A DNA stretch of 64,000 nucleotides from Solidesulfovibrio aerotolerans (GTDB lineage: Bacteria; Desulfobacterota; Desulfovibrionia; Desulfovibrionales; Desulfovibrionaceae): NCBI RefSeq assembly GCF_009856865.1, contig NZ_WVUD01000007.1, forward strand, positions 62,001-126,000. The letters are read 5' to 3'. The notes under the pieces were generated by a model. It was not told the DNA's origin. It ran no database searches and saw only the letters and a list, made by a program, of their open reading frames with translations. Within the stretch, counting starts at the first letter, position 1, and each line of letters starts with the position of its first letter. Positions 35,035-44,138 of this stretch are shown here, in pieces. A program made the translations under genes and the position numbers.

Positions 35035-37029
35035 ATGCGTCCCTCGCCTTTAAGTCGCATCGTCAGCCGCAGTCTCTTGTTGCGGCTGGTGGTTCCGGGC
35101 GTTGTGTTGCTGTCATTGATGGCAGCGGCCATGATTTCCATGCAGTGGCTGACCATGGAGCGGGACAACGCACGGCTGGCCATCACCCTGGCCGGCTATG
35201 TTTCATCCTATCTCGACAATGCCTTTCAATCCCTGGAAACCTTTGTCCAGCGAACAGGGACGGACGGCCGGCCGGTCCGGCCGGAGACTCTGGCCGATCT
35301 GCTGGCCGTGTCGCCGGCCATGCGCCGGCTGGTGTGGATCGAAGCCGACGGCAAGGTAGCCCTGTGCGTGCCGTCGGGACTGCAGGGCAGCATCTTCCCC
35401 CTGGAGTTCGACAGCCGCCACACGACCCGCAGCCGGCTCATGTTATCGCGTCCGCACCCGTCGCCCATCGACGGCCGGCTCTCGGTCACCATCGGTGTGC
35501 CGGCCGGGAACGGGGCTATTTTGGCCGGGGAACTCGATCTGGCCGGGCTGGCCAGGCATCTGGTCCAGGTGGCCCCCCTGGCCGAAGGCCGGCTTCTGGC
35601 CTGCGACGCCTACGGCAATCTCATCGTCCATCCCGAGGCCCGGCTGGTGGCCGAGCAGGGCAATATTGGCGATACGCCGCTTTTCGCCGCAGCCAAGGCC
35701 GGCAAACACCATGTGGTGTATTGGTCCGGGGGGCGATTCTGGCTTGGCACCGTCGGGCAGGTGGGCGAAAGCGGCTGGCTGGTGCTGCCGACGGTGCCCG
35801 TCTCGGTGCTGGTGGCCCCGGTCCTGTACGCGGCCTTGGTGCTCTTTGTTTTCATGGCCGGTGCCTTTGTCCTGGCGTCGGTGCAGTTGCGTCGGGAACT
35901 GCGCCGGCGGGTCGAAGAGCCGCTGGCCCGGTTTGCAGCCAGTCTGCCCCACGGCCGCGATGAGGCCGGCGGGTCGTCGGCCTTTGCCGAACTGTCCGTC
36001 TTTGAGGGTGCTTTTGATGAGATGACCCGGGAACTGGTCAAAAACGAGCGGCTTTTCCGGGTTTCCTTTGAGCAGGCCGCCGTGGGCATGGCCCATGTCT
36101 CGCCGCAGGGGGAATGGCTGCTGGTCAATGACCGTTTGTGCGAACTGACCGGCTGTTCCCGCCGGGAACTGCTCGGGCATTCCCTCATCGATGTCCTTGT
36201 TCCCGCTGATCTGGCAGCGGTGACGGCCCGCATTCACGAAACCCTGGCCGGCCGGCTGGAGACATTTACCCGGGAGGGACGCTGCGTGCGCCCGGATGGG
36301 GCTTCGATCCAGGTCAATCTGACGGTCTCCCTGGTGCGCGACGAAACGGGCGAGCCGGACTATTTCGTTTTTGTGGTCGAGGACGTCACCGAACGCCGTC
36401 GGGCCGAGGAGGCGCTGCGCCAGTCGCTGGAGGATAAGGAATTGCTGCTGCGGGAGGTGCACCACCGGGTGAAAAACAACCTGCAAGTCATCTCCAGCCT
36501 GTTTTTTCTCCAGGCCGAAGTGACCGACAACGCCGAGGCCCGTACCGTGCTTCTGGAAAGCCGGGCGCGAGTCGCCTCCATGGCGCTTGTCCACGAGGGG
36601 TTGTACCGCACCGGTGATTTCGGCCGCATTGACGTGGCCGATTATGTGTCGCGGCTGGCCTCGCAACTGGAGGCGTCCCTGGGACGTCGCGGCGGGGTGC
36701 GCTGCCGGCTGGGACTTGCGCCGGTGCATTTGTCCATCGAACAAGCCGCGCCGCTGGGGTTGGCCCTTAACGAGCTGATCACCAACGCCATCAAGCACGC
36801 CTACGCCCCTGGTGAAGGCGGCGAAGTGCATGTGGGCGTGGGCCTTACGGACGGGACCATGACCATCACGGTGCGCGATATGGGCCGGGGCCTGCCGGAC
36901 GACTTTTCCATCGAGGGCACCCAGAGCCTGGGCATGCAACTGATTGCCAACCTGACCCGCCAGTTGCGCGGCAGCATCCGGGCGGAAAACCAGGGCGGAG
37001 CCGTGTTCACGTTGACGTTTCCGGTGTGA
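35035..37029 (+). CDS. PAS sensor histidine kinase (HisKA_2 type)
   Basis: 664 residues from ATG with AAGGA nine bases upstream. Transmembrane helix near 15-35 (VPGVVLLSLMAAAMISM), a periplasmic sensor of about 230 residues, a second helix (VAPVLYAALVLFVFMAGAFVLA), then a PAS domain with PAC (FRVSFEQAAVGMAHVSPQG ... YFVFVVEDVTERRRAEEAL). Kinase core: LLLREVHHRVKNNLQVISSL (HisKA_2) and HATPase_c with NELITNAIKHAY and DMGRGLPDDF. Paired with the upstream lipoprotein. No response regulator gene is adjacent. Confidence 0.9.
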   Translation: MRPSPLSRIVSRSLLLRLVVPGVVLLSLMAAAMISMQWLTMERDNARLAITLAGYVSSYLDNAFQSLETFVQRTGTDGRPVRPETLADLLAVSPAMRRLVWIEADGKVALCVPSGLQGSIFPLEFDSRHTTRSRLMLSRPHPSPIDGRLSVTIGVPAGNGAILAGELDLAGLARHLVQVAPLAEGRLLACDAYGNLIVHPEARLVAEQGNIGDTPLFAAAKAGKHHVVYWSGGRFWLGTVGQVGESGWLVLPTVPVSVLVAPVLYAALVLFVFMAGAFVLASVQLRRELRRRVEEPLARFAASLPHGRDEAGGSSAFAELSVFEGAFDEMTRELVKNERLFRVSFEQAAVGMAHVSPQGEWLLVNDRLCELTGCSRRELLGHSLIDVLVPADLAAVTARIHETLAGRLETFTREGRCVRPDGASIQVNLTVSLVRDETGEPDYFVFVVEDVTERRRAEEALRQSLEDKELLLREVHHRVKNNLQVISSLFFLQAEVTDNAEARTVLLESRARVASMALVHEGLYRTGDFGRIDVADYVSRLASQLEASLGRRGGVRCRLGLAPVHLSIEQAAPLGLALNELITNAIKHAYAPGEGGEVHVGVGLTDGTMTITVRDMGRGLPDDFSIEGTQSLGMQLIANLTRQLRGSIRAENQGGAVFTLTFPV

Positions 37030-37054
37030 GGGGAGTTGCCGCCTCGAGAGCCGT

Positions 37055-38275
37055 CTACCGCAGCACCGGGGCCAGCACCCGGTCGAGCACCCCCTGCACC
37101 TTGGAGATGGCCACGCCGTAGTTGGTCACCGGCACGCCCCGGCGCACGCATTCGCGGATGCGTCGCAGCATCTCCAGGCGTCCCAGCATGCACGAACCGC
37201 AGTGCACCACCAGGGCAAACCGCTCCAGATCGTCCGGGAAATCATGGCCGGTGTACATTTCAAACTGCACGTCGCGGCCCGTGTACTGGGAAATCCAGCG
37301 CGGAATCTTGATCCGCCCGATGTCGTCGGCCTGGGCATGGTGGGAGCAGGCCTCGGCCATAAGTACGATATCGCCGTCGCGCAGCCGGTCGATGGCCGCA
37401 GCGCCGGCGGCCAGCGTCGCCAGATCGCCCTTGTAGCGGGCAAAGAGCGTTGAAAAAGTGGTCAGCGGCACTTCGTCGGGCACGTCGCCCGAGACTTTGA
37501 GGATCACCTGGGAATCGGTGACCACCAGGGCCGGCGGCCGCTTCATGTTGCCCAAAGCCGCTTCCAGTTCGCGGTCCTTAACCGTCACTGCAATGCCGTC
37601 GCCGTCGAGAATCTCGCGCAACACCTGGACTTGCGGCAGGATCAGCCGGCCCTTGGGCGCGGCCAGATCGATGGGCACGACGCACACCACCGTGTCGCCT
37701 TCGGTGAAAAGATCGCCGCAAAGGACCGGTTCGCGCAGATTTTCGGCCGGGGCCAGCCCCATGACCGCTTCCTTGACCAGGGCCGCTCCCTCGCCGCTGG
37801 CGGCGCAGGCCGCAACCGTGGGGATGCCCTGCTCACGGCACCAGTCGCAGTCGGCCGTGGCCGGGGCGGCCAGATCGGTCTTGTTGAAAACGATCAGGAA
37901 CGGGATGTCGAGCCGGCGGATGTCGGCGATCATTCCCCGTTCCGGCTCGCCCAGGCCCGAAGCCGCGTCCACCACCAACACGGCGATGTCCGTGCGCCAG
38001 AGCACCTTTTTGGTGGCGGCCATGCGCAAGGCCCCCAGTTCGCCGGTATCGTCCAGGCCGGCCGTGTCGTAGAGCGTCACCGGTCCCAGCGGCAGCAACT
38101 CGTAGGCCTTGGCCACGGGATCGGTGGTGGTGCCGGCGAAATCGGACACGATAGCCACTTCCTGGCCGGTGACGGCATTAATGAGCGAGGATTTGCCGGC
38201 GTTGCGCCGCCCGACAAAGGTGATGACCAGGCGCACGCCGCGCGGGGCCTTTTGGCCGGCGTCGTTATCCGACAT
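37055..38275 (-). CDS. hydF: [FeFe]-hydrogenase maturation GTPase HydF
   Basis: 406 residues. N-terminal GTPase: P-loop FVGRRNAGKSS, DFAGTTTDP, LYDTAGLDD and NKTDL. C-terminal cluster domain: ACSHHAQADDIGRIKIPRW and VVHCGSCMLGR, the His and CxxC ligands of the [4Fe-4S] scaffold. HydF carries the 2Fe subcluster precursor to the hydrogenase. Overlaps hydE by 11 bp and lies in the same region as its client HndD. Confidence 0.95.
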   Translation of the reverse strand: MSDNDAGQKAPRGVRLVITFVGRRNAGKSSLINAVTGQEVAIVSDFAGTTTDPVAKAYELLPLGPVTLYDTAGLDDTGELGALRMAATKKVLWRTDIAVLVVDAASGLGEPERGMIADIRRLDIPFLIVFNKTDLAAPATADCDWCREQGIPTVAACAASGEGAALVKEAVMGLAPAENLREPVLCGDLFTEGDTVVCVVPIDLAAPKGRLILPQVQVLREILDGDGIAVTVKDRELEAALGNMKRPPALVVTDSQVILKVSGDVPDEVPLTTFSTLFARYKGDLATLAAGAAAIDRLRDGDIVLMAEACSHHAQADDIGRIKIPRWISQYTGRDVQFEMYTGHDFPDDLERFALVVHCGSCMLGRLEMLRRIRECVRRGVPVTNYGVAISKVQGVLDRVLAPVLR

Positions 38276-39263
38276 GGTGTCTCCTTTTGGAACCGCCCAC
38301 AGCCGTGGACGGTGTCAGTCCCAGGCGGCGCACGGCTTCCCGGGCCGCTTCGACGCGCGCCCGGGCATCGGCGCGAAAAGCGTTTTTGCCGGGATAGATG
38401 GCATAGTCCGCGCTGACGTTTTCCGGGGTGAGCGAGGGCATGAGCACATTGGCCCCGACGGTCAGGCCCTGTTCCCTGGCCCCGTCGCGCAGGGCGTTTA
38501 GGGCCGAGGTGGACGGGATATTGGCCAGGGGCGCGAGCAGGCGCAGAATAGCCATGGCCCGAAAAGCAGTGAGAATCGAGCCCGGGGCCTCATGGCCAAA
38601 AGGTGTGTCGGGATGGGGCACGAAGGGGCCGACGGCGAGCATGTCCAGATCCAGATCGGCCAGCCGCAGCAGATCCTTGGCCAGGATCTCCGGCGTCATG
38701 CCGGGCAGATCGGTGATGACGCCCGAACCCACCTCATAGCCGGCCCGGCGCAGGGCCTCCAGGCGGTTTAAGCGGTCGGCCACGGTCAGCCCCGGGCGGC
38801 AGCGGGCGTAAAGGGCTTCGTCAAAGGTCTCGATTTTAAGCAGATAGCGGTCTGCGCCGCAGTCGCGCCAGTAGGCCAATTCGTCTTCGGGCCGGTCGCC
38901 CAGGGACAGGGTGACAGCCACGTCCGAGTCGGCCTTGGCCCCGGCCACGATCCGGCCGATGTCATCCCGGGAATAGCTGAAATCGTCGCCGGACTGGACC
39001 ACGATGGTGCCGATGGACAGTTCCCGGGCAAGATGCGCGCAGGCCAGAACGTCGTCCACGGACATGCGGTAGCGGTGGACATGGCCATTGGCCGCGCGCA
39101 GGCCGCAGTAGCGGCAGTTGTTGCGGCAATGGTTGGAAAATTCCACCACGCCGCGCAGATAGACGTCGGTGCCGAAATTTTCCCGGGTGAGTGCGGCGGC
39201 CGCGGAAAATAACCCGGGATCGTCGGCCCCGGCCAGCAATTGCGCTACTTCATCCTGACGCAT
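38265..39263 (-). CDS. hydE: [FeFe]-hydrogenase maturation radical SAM protein HydE
   Basis: 332 residues. Radical SAM motif CRNNCRYCGLR near residues 46-56, VEFSNH just before it, and TLSLGDRPEDELAYWRDCGADRYLLKIET in the barrel. HydE processes HydG's Fe(CO)2(CN)Cys product on the way to the 2Fe subcluster. It forms an overlapping pair with hydF. hydG is not in this window. Confidence 0.95.
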   Translation of the reverse strand: MRQDEVAQLLAGADDPGLFSAAAALTRENFGTDVYLRGVVEFSNHCRNNCRYCGLRAANGHVHRYRMSVDDVLACAHLARELSIGTIVVQSGDDFSYSRDDIGRIVAGAKADSDVAVTLSLGDRPEDELAYWRDCGADRYLLKIETFDEALYARCRPGLTVADRLNRLEALRRAGYEVGSGVITDLPGMTPEILAKDLLRLADLDLDMLAVGPFVPHPDTPFGHEAPGSILTAFRAMAILRLLAPLANIPSTSALNALRDGAREQGLTVGANVLMPSLTPENVSADYAIYPGKNAFRADARARVEAAREAVRRLGLTPSTAVGGSKRRHHVG

Positions 39264-39304
39264 GGCATTCGTCCATAAAATGACTTCTCCCTTGCATTCT
39301 AAGA

Positions 39305-39452
39305 GTGCCTCCGGCGGCCAAAGGGGTGACCCCTTTGGAATCCCTCTTGGAAGGCAAGGGGTTATGGGGCCAGGGCGTCACGAGCCTCGACCCCTTCAAA
39401 AACTTCTTTCATTGCAGGGGTCCGGGGGGATCATCCCCCCGGCCGCCGGAGG
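39305..39452. repeat. Forward and inverted palindrome copies
   Basis: A variant forward copy (gcctccggcggccaaaggg, ctttggaatccc) at the left and an inverted standard copy (gtccggggggatcatcc, ccggccgccggaggc) at the right. They lie between hydE and the next gene. Confidence 0.8.
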
Positions 39453-39485
39453 CATTCTTCCCTCTTTCCTCTTCCCGCTCCAGGC

Positions 39486-40082
39486 TCAGGCCAGCCGCCG
39501 GGCTACGGCCCGGGCGGCCAGGCAGTCGCTGACGTAGCGGTAGGCCCCGAGCGCCACCGCATCCAGGGTATCGGGCCGGCCGCCTTCCTCGGCCAGATCG
39601 AGCAGGCCGGCGACATCGGCCGGAATCACCAGCCACAACCCCAGCGGTGCCGCAATCGTCGAATGGGCGTAATGGCCGGCCAGGACGGCATCGCCGGTCA
39701 GCAGTACCGGAGCCAGCGGCAGGGCGACAGTGACATACAGCCGCACCTTGTGGGGATGGCGCGAGGCCAGGGCGTCAAGAAACGATGCGGACACGGAAAA
39801 TTCCCGCTGCATGGCCGAGGCGGTCATGTCCGGGCGCAGCACTTGGCGAAATTCGTCCCAGTACGGCGGCCTGGCCACGGGATCAAGGGACACGACGTCT
39901 AAGCGCTCGAATTCCGGCCGGCTCAGCGCCGCATCCAGAGCGTCGGCCATGGCCCGGTCCCGGGCGAAATTGGAATAGAGCGCGGCATGGAAAAAGAGCC
40001 GATCCGACCGGGCCACGCGCTCGGGCAATCCGACTTCTTCCAAGCCCGCCGCCACCCAGGGTTTTTCCTGCTCCATTTCCAT
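39486..40082 (-). CDS. Unknown protein between hydE and aspartase
   Basis: 198 residues from MEMEQEKPWVAAGLEE, with ggagaagg upstream. Soluble; mainly helical with a hydrophobic centre (LYVTVALPLAPVLLTGD) and SRPEFERLDVVSLDPVARPPYW. It has no cysteine cluster or nucleotide motif. Its setting between maturase and aspartase genes hints at a link to hydrogenase expression, but nothing in the sequence proves it. Confidence 0.6.
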   Translation of the reverse strand: MEMEQEKPWVAAGLEEVGLPERVARSDRLFFHAALYSNFARDRAMADALDAALSRPEFERLDVVSLDPVARPPYWDEFRQVLRPDMTASAMQREFSVSASFLDALASRHPHKVRLYVTVALPLAPVLLTGDAVLAGHYAHSTIAAPLGLWLVIPADVAGLLDLAEEGGRPDTLDAVALGAYRYVSDCLAARAVARRLA

Positions 40083-40229
40083 CACGCCTTCTCCTTTCCA
40101 TCCACTGCACCTAGAGACCCCTTTCGGGGGCCGGGGTTTCCATCGGCCGCCGGACCAAGCTGTGGTTCCAGTCAGGCGTATGCTTCGCCTGTCCAGAACC
40201 CCAGTCAACCAATCAGCGCGTACACCCCT

Positions 40230-41723
40230 TTAAAACTTCTCCCCGTCGGGGGGGCCGGGGGGATCATCCCCCCGGCCGCCGGAGGCCTCTTCCTCTTCCC
40301 GCGCCTCTCCCTGTCGCCGGAGGCATTCATAGTCCTCTTCTTCAAACCCAAGCTTACGCATGCGTTTGGGGGCGAGCAGCCCGGCGGCGTCGGCTTCGGC
40401 CAGGACGCCGGTGGCGGCCATGTGGGCGGCCAGGGTGCGGCCGGCTTTGCGCGAGGCGGCCAGCAGCCGGGCGACGGTCTCGTAGCCCAGCGCCGGCACC
40501 AGCACCGTGGCCAGGGCCTGGCTTTTGGCCACCAGCTCTTGGCAGCGCTCCTCGTCGGCGGTGATGCCGATGATGCATTTATCGGCGAAAACGGCCGAAG
40601 CGTCGCGCAAAAGGCGCAGCGATTCGAGCAGACTGTGGGCTAAGAGCGGCATGTACTGATTGATTTCGAGCTGCCCCAGGCCGGCCGTCAGCGTCACGGT
40701 CTGGTGGTTGCCCATAACCCGCAACGCCGCCTGCCCCACGCACTCCGGGATGACCGGATTGACCTTGCCGGGCATGATGGACGACCCGGCCTGCAAGGCC
40801 GGCAGCACAATCTCGCCAAGGCCGGTAAAAGGGCCGCTGGCCAAAAGGCGCAGATCGGAAGCGATTTTGAGCAGATTGGCGGCGTAGGCCGACAGGATGC
40901 CCGAGACTTCCACAAAGGCGTCGGCGTTGGCCGTGGCGTCCACGAGATTTTCCGCCCGGGACACCGGCAGCCCGGTCAGATGGCGCAGATGCTCGGCGGC
41001 CTTGAAGATGTAGGCCCGTGGCGCGCCCAGGCCCGTGCCCACGGCCGTGCCACCCAGCGGCACCTGTTTGATGCGCTCGCGGCATTTGAAAATGCGCCAG
41101 CGGTCGCGCGAGACGGCCTCGGCATAGGCCCCAAACGTCATGCCGAGCGTCATGGGCACGGCGTCCATCAGCTCGGTGCGCCCGACCTTGACCACCTGGG
41201 CGAAGGCGGCCTCCTTGGCTTGGAGCGCCTCCTGCAACCGGGCAGTCGTCCCTTCCAGCTCTTTTAAAAGCCCCAAGGCGGCCACGCGCAATGCCGTTGG
41301 ATAGGTGTCGTTGGTGGACTGGTGCAGATTGACGTGGGCCAGAGGCGAGAGGATGTCATACGCGCCCGGGGTGTGCCCGAGCAGTTGCAAGGCGCGGTTG
41401 GCCACCACCTCGTTGACGTTCATGTTGGTGGAGGTGCCGGCCCCGCCTTGGTAGGCGTCCACAACGAATTGCTCGCTATGCTGCCCTTGCGCCACTTCGC
41501 GGCAGGCGGCCACGATGGCCGAGGCCCGCTTGGCGTCGAGATGGCCGGTGTCCTGATTGGCCAGGGCGCAGGCCGCCTTGACCCAGGCATAGGCGGCAAT
41601 GAGCTCGGGCATGACCCGCTGCCCGGAAACCGGAAAATTGTCCGCAGCGCGTGCGGTATGTATGCCGTAAAGGGTGCCCTCGGGGAGCGATCTTGCTCCC
41701 AGGGCATCTGATTCCTGTCGCAC
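40230..41723 (-). CDS. aspA: Aspartate ammonia-lyase with repeat-derived C-terminus
   Basis: 497 residues from a GTG with GGGGAG eight bases upstream; a TTG 36 bp earlier is less likely. Fumarase/aspartase signatures GGAGTSTNMNVNEV, STNDTYPTALR, GGTAVGTG and GSSIMPGKVNPV. It deaminates aspartate to fumarate. Family members often sit with hydE/hydF in [FeFe]-hydrogenase gene clusters. The last 18 or so residues (ASGGRGDDPPGPPDGEKF) are encoded by a dispersed palindrome. The aspartase/fumarase split is not certain from sequence alone. Confidence 0.88.
   Translation of the reverse strand: MRQESDALGARSLPEGTLYGIHTARAADNFPVSGQRVMPELIAAYAWVKAACALANQDTGHLDAKRASAIVAACREVAQGQHSEQFVVDAYQGGAGTSTNMNVNEVVANRALQLLGHTPGAYDILSPLAHVNLHQSTNDTYPTALRVAALGLLKELEGTTARLQEALQAKEAAFAQVVKVGRTELMDAVPMTLGMTFGAYAEAVSRDRWRIFKCRERIKQVPLGGTAVGTGLGAPRAYIFKAAEHLRHLTGLPVSRAENLVDATANADAFVEVSGILSAYAANLLKIASDLRLLASGPFTGLGEIVLPALQAGSSIMPGKVNPVIPECVGQAALRVMGNHQTVTLTAGLGQLEINQYMPLLAHSLLESLRLLRDASAVFADKCIIGITADEERCQELVAKSQALATVLVPALGYETVARLLAASRKAGRTLAAHMAATGVLAEADAAGLLAPKRMRKLGFEEEDYECLRRQGEAREEEEASGGRGDDPPGPPDGEKF
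40241..40287 (-). repeat. Dispersed palindrome inside the aspartase gene end
   Basis: Inverted copy with ccccgtcgggggggccgg, ggatcatccccccggccgcc and ggaggcc. It overlaps the coding end of the lyase and supplies its final residues and stop region. Confidence 0.85.
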
Positions 41724-41845
41724 AGAGCACGCTCCCCGATAGGCAACCCAGTGCGGCAATCGGCTCCCGGACCATCCGGTCCCCGACTGTCGCTGCGGCG
41801 GCTATGGTAACACGAACTATAAAAAAGATCACCAGGGTTCCACCC

Positions 41846-41950
41846 TGCACCCGCCGGGGCGCTGCCCCGGACCCCGCCAGGGCTCTGCCCTGGACCCGGC
41901 AGGGCAGAGCCCTGCACCCGCCGGGGGGATAATCCCCCCGGACCCCCTGG
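41846..41950. repeat. Cluster of four short palindromes
   Basis: Four adjacent dyads: gccggggcgctgccccgg, ccagggctctgccctgg, cagggcagagccctg and ccggggggataatccccccgg. The last is the core of the dispersed family. Confidence 0.75.
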
Positions 41951-42281
41951 CTGGCAGGTGGGGGTGGGGCATGCTGCCGTGGCTCTTGTCCAGCCTGGCA
42001 TAAAAGGGTCAGGCTGGCGTCTGCCGAGGGCGAATGCCCGGCCCCCGGCTGGAGGGTGACGGCGGGGGACAACGCCGCACCCTTGGTCCAACCCGGTCCC
42101 TGCGCGAAAGGTCTGCGGGCAGGGGAGCACGCAGCTTCTGTCGCGAAAGGGCCTTCGGGCCGGGGAGCTTTGGCAAGCAACCCCGGCCGGAAGGCGAGAG
42201 GCGGGAGCGTCCCGTGGCAGCAGGACGCCTGGTTGATGATCCGTAGTCAAAGATCAGATGTCACTTCGTACGTTACACCCC

Positions 42282-42352
42282 CCATCGAGGGGGGTCCGGG
42301 GGGGATCATCCCCCCCGGCGGAGAGGTTTGGAGAGGCAGCGCCTCTCCAATT
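42282..42352. repeat. Dispersed GC-rich palindrome after hndD
   Basis: Contains atcgaggggggtccggggg, gatcatcccccccgg and the dyad ggagaggcagcgcctctcc. It sits 10 bp beyond the hndD stop and probably ends the hnd transcript. Confidence 0.8.
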
Positions 42353-42362
42353 CTTTCTACTC

Positions 42363-44120
42363 CTACAGGCGCTGGCGCTTGAAGTAGTGGGTATGCAGCA
42401 GGTGGTGCGACTTTTCGGACAGCGGCTTGCCCAGGAACTTTTCGTACAGTTCGATGATGTACGGGTTCTGGTGCGACTTGCGCAGCGGCTTGCCGGCATC
42501 TTCGTCGTAGAGCACCTTGGTGCGCAGTTTGAGCAGTTCGATATCGCCGTGGTGGTAGGGCTGTCCGCCGCCGCCGATGCAGCCGCCGGGGCAGGCCATG
42601 ACTTCAATGGCGTGGAACGCTTCGCCGGCGCGCACGCGCTCGAGCAGTTTGCGGGCATTGCCCAGCCCATGGGCGACGCCGATGCGCAGGGCATGGGGGC
42701 CGACCTGGACGGTGGCGACTTTGACGCCGTCCATGCCGCGCAGATCTTCGAATTCCAGCTTCTGCAACGTTTCGCCGGTGGCCAGTTCGTAGGCGGTGCG
42801 AAGGGCAGCCTCGATGACGCCGCCGGTGACGCCGAAGATCGGGGCCGCGCCGGTGGATTCGCCAAGGGGATTGTCAAAGTCTTCGTCGGGCAGGCCGGCG
42901 AAGTCGATGTTCATGCGTTTAATCAGGCGGGCCAGCTCCCGGGTGGAGATAACGATATCCACATCGGGGTTGCCGTCCACGGCGAATTCCGGCCGGGCGC
43001 ATTCGTACTTCTTGGCCAGACACGGCATGACCGAGACGACCACCAGTTTTTCGCGGGGAATGCCCAGTATTTCGGCGTAGTAGCTCTTGGCGATGGCACC
43101 GAACATCTGCTGCGGCGATTTGGCGGTCGAAGGCACGTCGAGCATGTCGGGGAAGTTGTGCTCGAAGAACTTGACCCAGCCGGGGCAGCAGGAGGTCAGG
43201 ATGGGAAGCTTGGCTGTCTGGTCGCCGTTCAAATGACGGGTCAGGCGGTCAAGGAATTCCGAGCCTTCTTCCATGATGGTCAGGTCGGCGGCGAAGTCGG
43301 TGTCAAAGACGTGGTCAAAGCCGAGGCGGCGAAGGGCGGCGGCCATTTTGCCGGTGACCGACGTGCCGGGAGCGATGCCGAGGTCTTCGCCCAGGGCGGA
43401 GCGCACGGCCGGGGCGGTCTGCACGATGACCACCTTGTCCGGGTTGGCCAGGGCGTCCACGACTTCCCAGGTGTGGTCATGCTCCACCAGCGCGCCGACC
43501 GGGCACACGGCCACGCACTGGCCGCAGTTGGTGCAGACGGTGTCGGCCAGATTCATCTCAAAGGCCGGGGCGACCACGGCGCTGAAGCCGCGGTTGACGC
43601 CGGAGAGCACGCCGCAGGTTTGGACGTCGTTGCACATGGTCTCACAGCGGCGGCACATGATGCACTTGTCCATATCGCGGATGATGGAGGTGGAGATGTC
43701 CTTGCGGTAGTGGGACATTTCGCCGCCGTCATAGGGGGACTCGCGGATGCCGAACTTCTCGGCCAGATTCTGCAACTCGCATTCGCCGGATTTGGCGCAC
43801 ACGAGGCAGTCCTTGGGGTGGTCGGACAGCAGCAGTTCGAGGACGGTTTTGCGGGCGTTTAAGACGCGCAGGGTGTTGGTCTTGACCACCATGTTGTCGG
43901 AAGCCGGCGTGGCGCAGGCCGGGGCCAGATTCCGCCGGCCTTCGACTTCGACCACACAGATGCGGCAGGACGCGCCCTTATTGTTGATCCGCAGATCTTC
44001 GAGGTTTAAGTAGCACAGCGTCGGAATATCGACATCCAGCTTTTTGGCGGCATCCAGGATGGTGCTGCCGGCTGGGACGGTGGTTATCTTGCCGTCTATA
44101 GTTACTGTCAGCATGGACAT
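42363..44120 (-). CDS. hndD: NADP-reducing hydrogenase catalytic subunit HndD
   Basis: 585 residues, the known HndD length. Order: [2Fe-2S] ferredoxin (CYLNLEDL, CRICVVEVEG), His-Cys3 motif (HPKDCLVCAKSGEC), two 4Fe-4S motifs (CIMCRRCETMC, CTNCGQCVAVCP) and the H-cluster domain with TSCCPGW (309-315), MPCLAKKYE (Met365) and MACPGGCIGGGGQP (Met508). Inferred H-cluster ligands: Cys312, Cys367, Cys510, Cys514; Cys311 is the proton-transfer residue. It oxidises or evolves H2 in an electron-bifurcating tetramer with HndA-C. Needs HydE/F/G. Confidence 0.97.
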   Translation of the reverse strand: MSMLTVTIDGKITTVPAGSTILDAAKKLDVDIPTLCYLNLEDLRINNKGASCRICVVEVEGRRNLAPACATPASDNMVVKTNTLRVLNARKTVLELLLSDHPKDCLVCAKSGECELQNLAEKFGIRESPYDGGEMSHYRKDISTSIIRDMDKCIMCRRCETMCNDVQTCGVLSGVNRGFSAVVAPAFEMNLADTVCTNCGQCVAVCPVGALVEHDHTWEVVDALANPDKVVIVQTAPAVRSALGEDLGIAPGTSVTGKMAAALRRLGFDHVFDTDFAADLTIMEEGSEFLDRLTRHLNGDQTAKLPILTSCCPGWVKFFEHNFPDMLDVPSTAKSPQQMFGAIAKSYYAEILGIPREKLVVVSVMPCLAKKYECARPEFAVDGNPDVDIVISTRELARLIKRMNIDFAGLPDEDFDNPLGESTGAAPIFGVTGGVIEAALRTAYELATGETLQKLEFEDLRGMDGVKVATVQVGPHALRIGVAHGLGNARKLLERVRAGEAFHAIEVMACPGGCIGGGGQPYHHGDIELLKLRTKVLYDEDAGKPLRKSHQNPYIIELYEKFLGKPLSEKSHHLLHTHYFKRQRL

Positions 44121-44138
44121 TGCAGACCTCCTTCGGCC

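Larger units (their letters stand above)
41724..42362. other. Repeat-filled intergenic region between aspA and hndD
   Basis: 639 bp with no supported gene. It holds two palindrome clusters (41846-41950 and 42282-42352) separated by about 330 bp of GC-rich DNA with no clear function. It would contain the hndD terminator and any aspA promoter. Confidence 0.6.
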
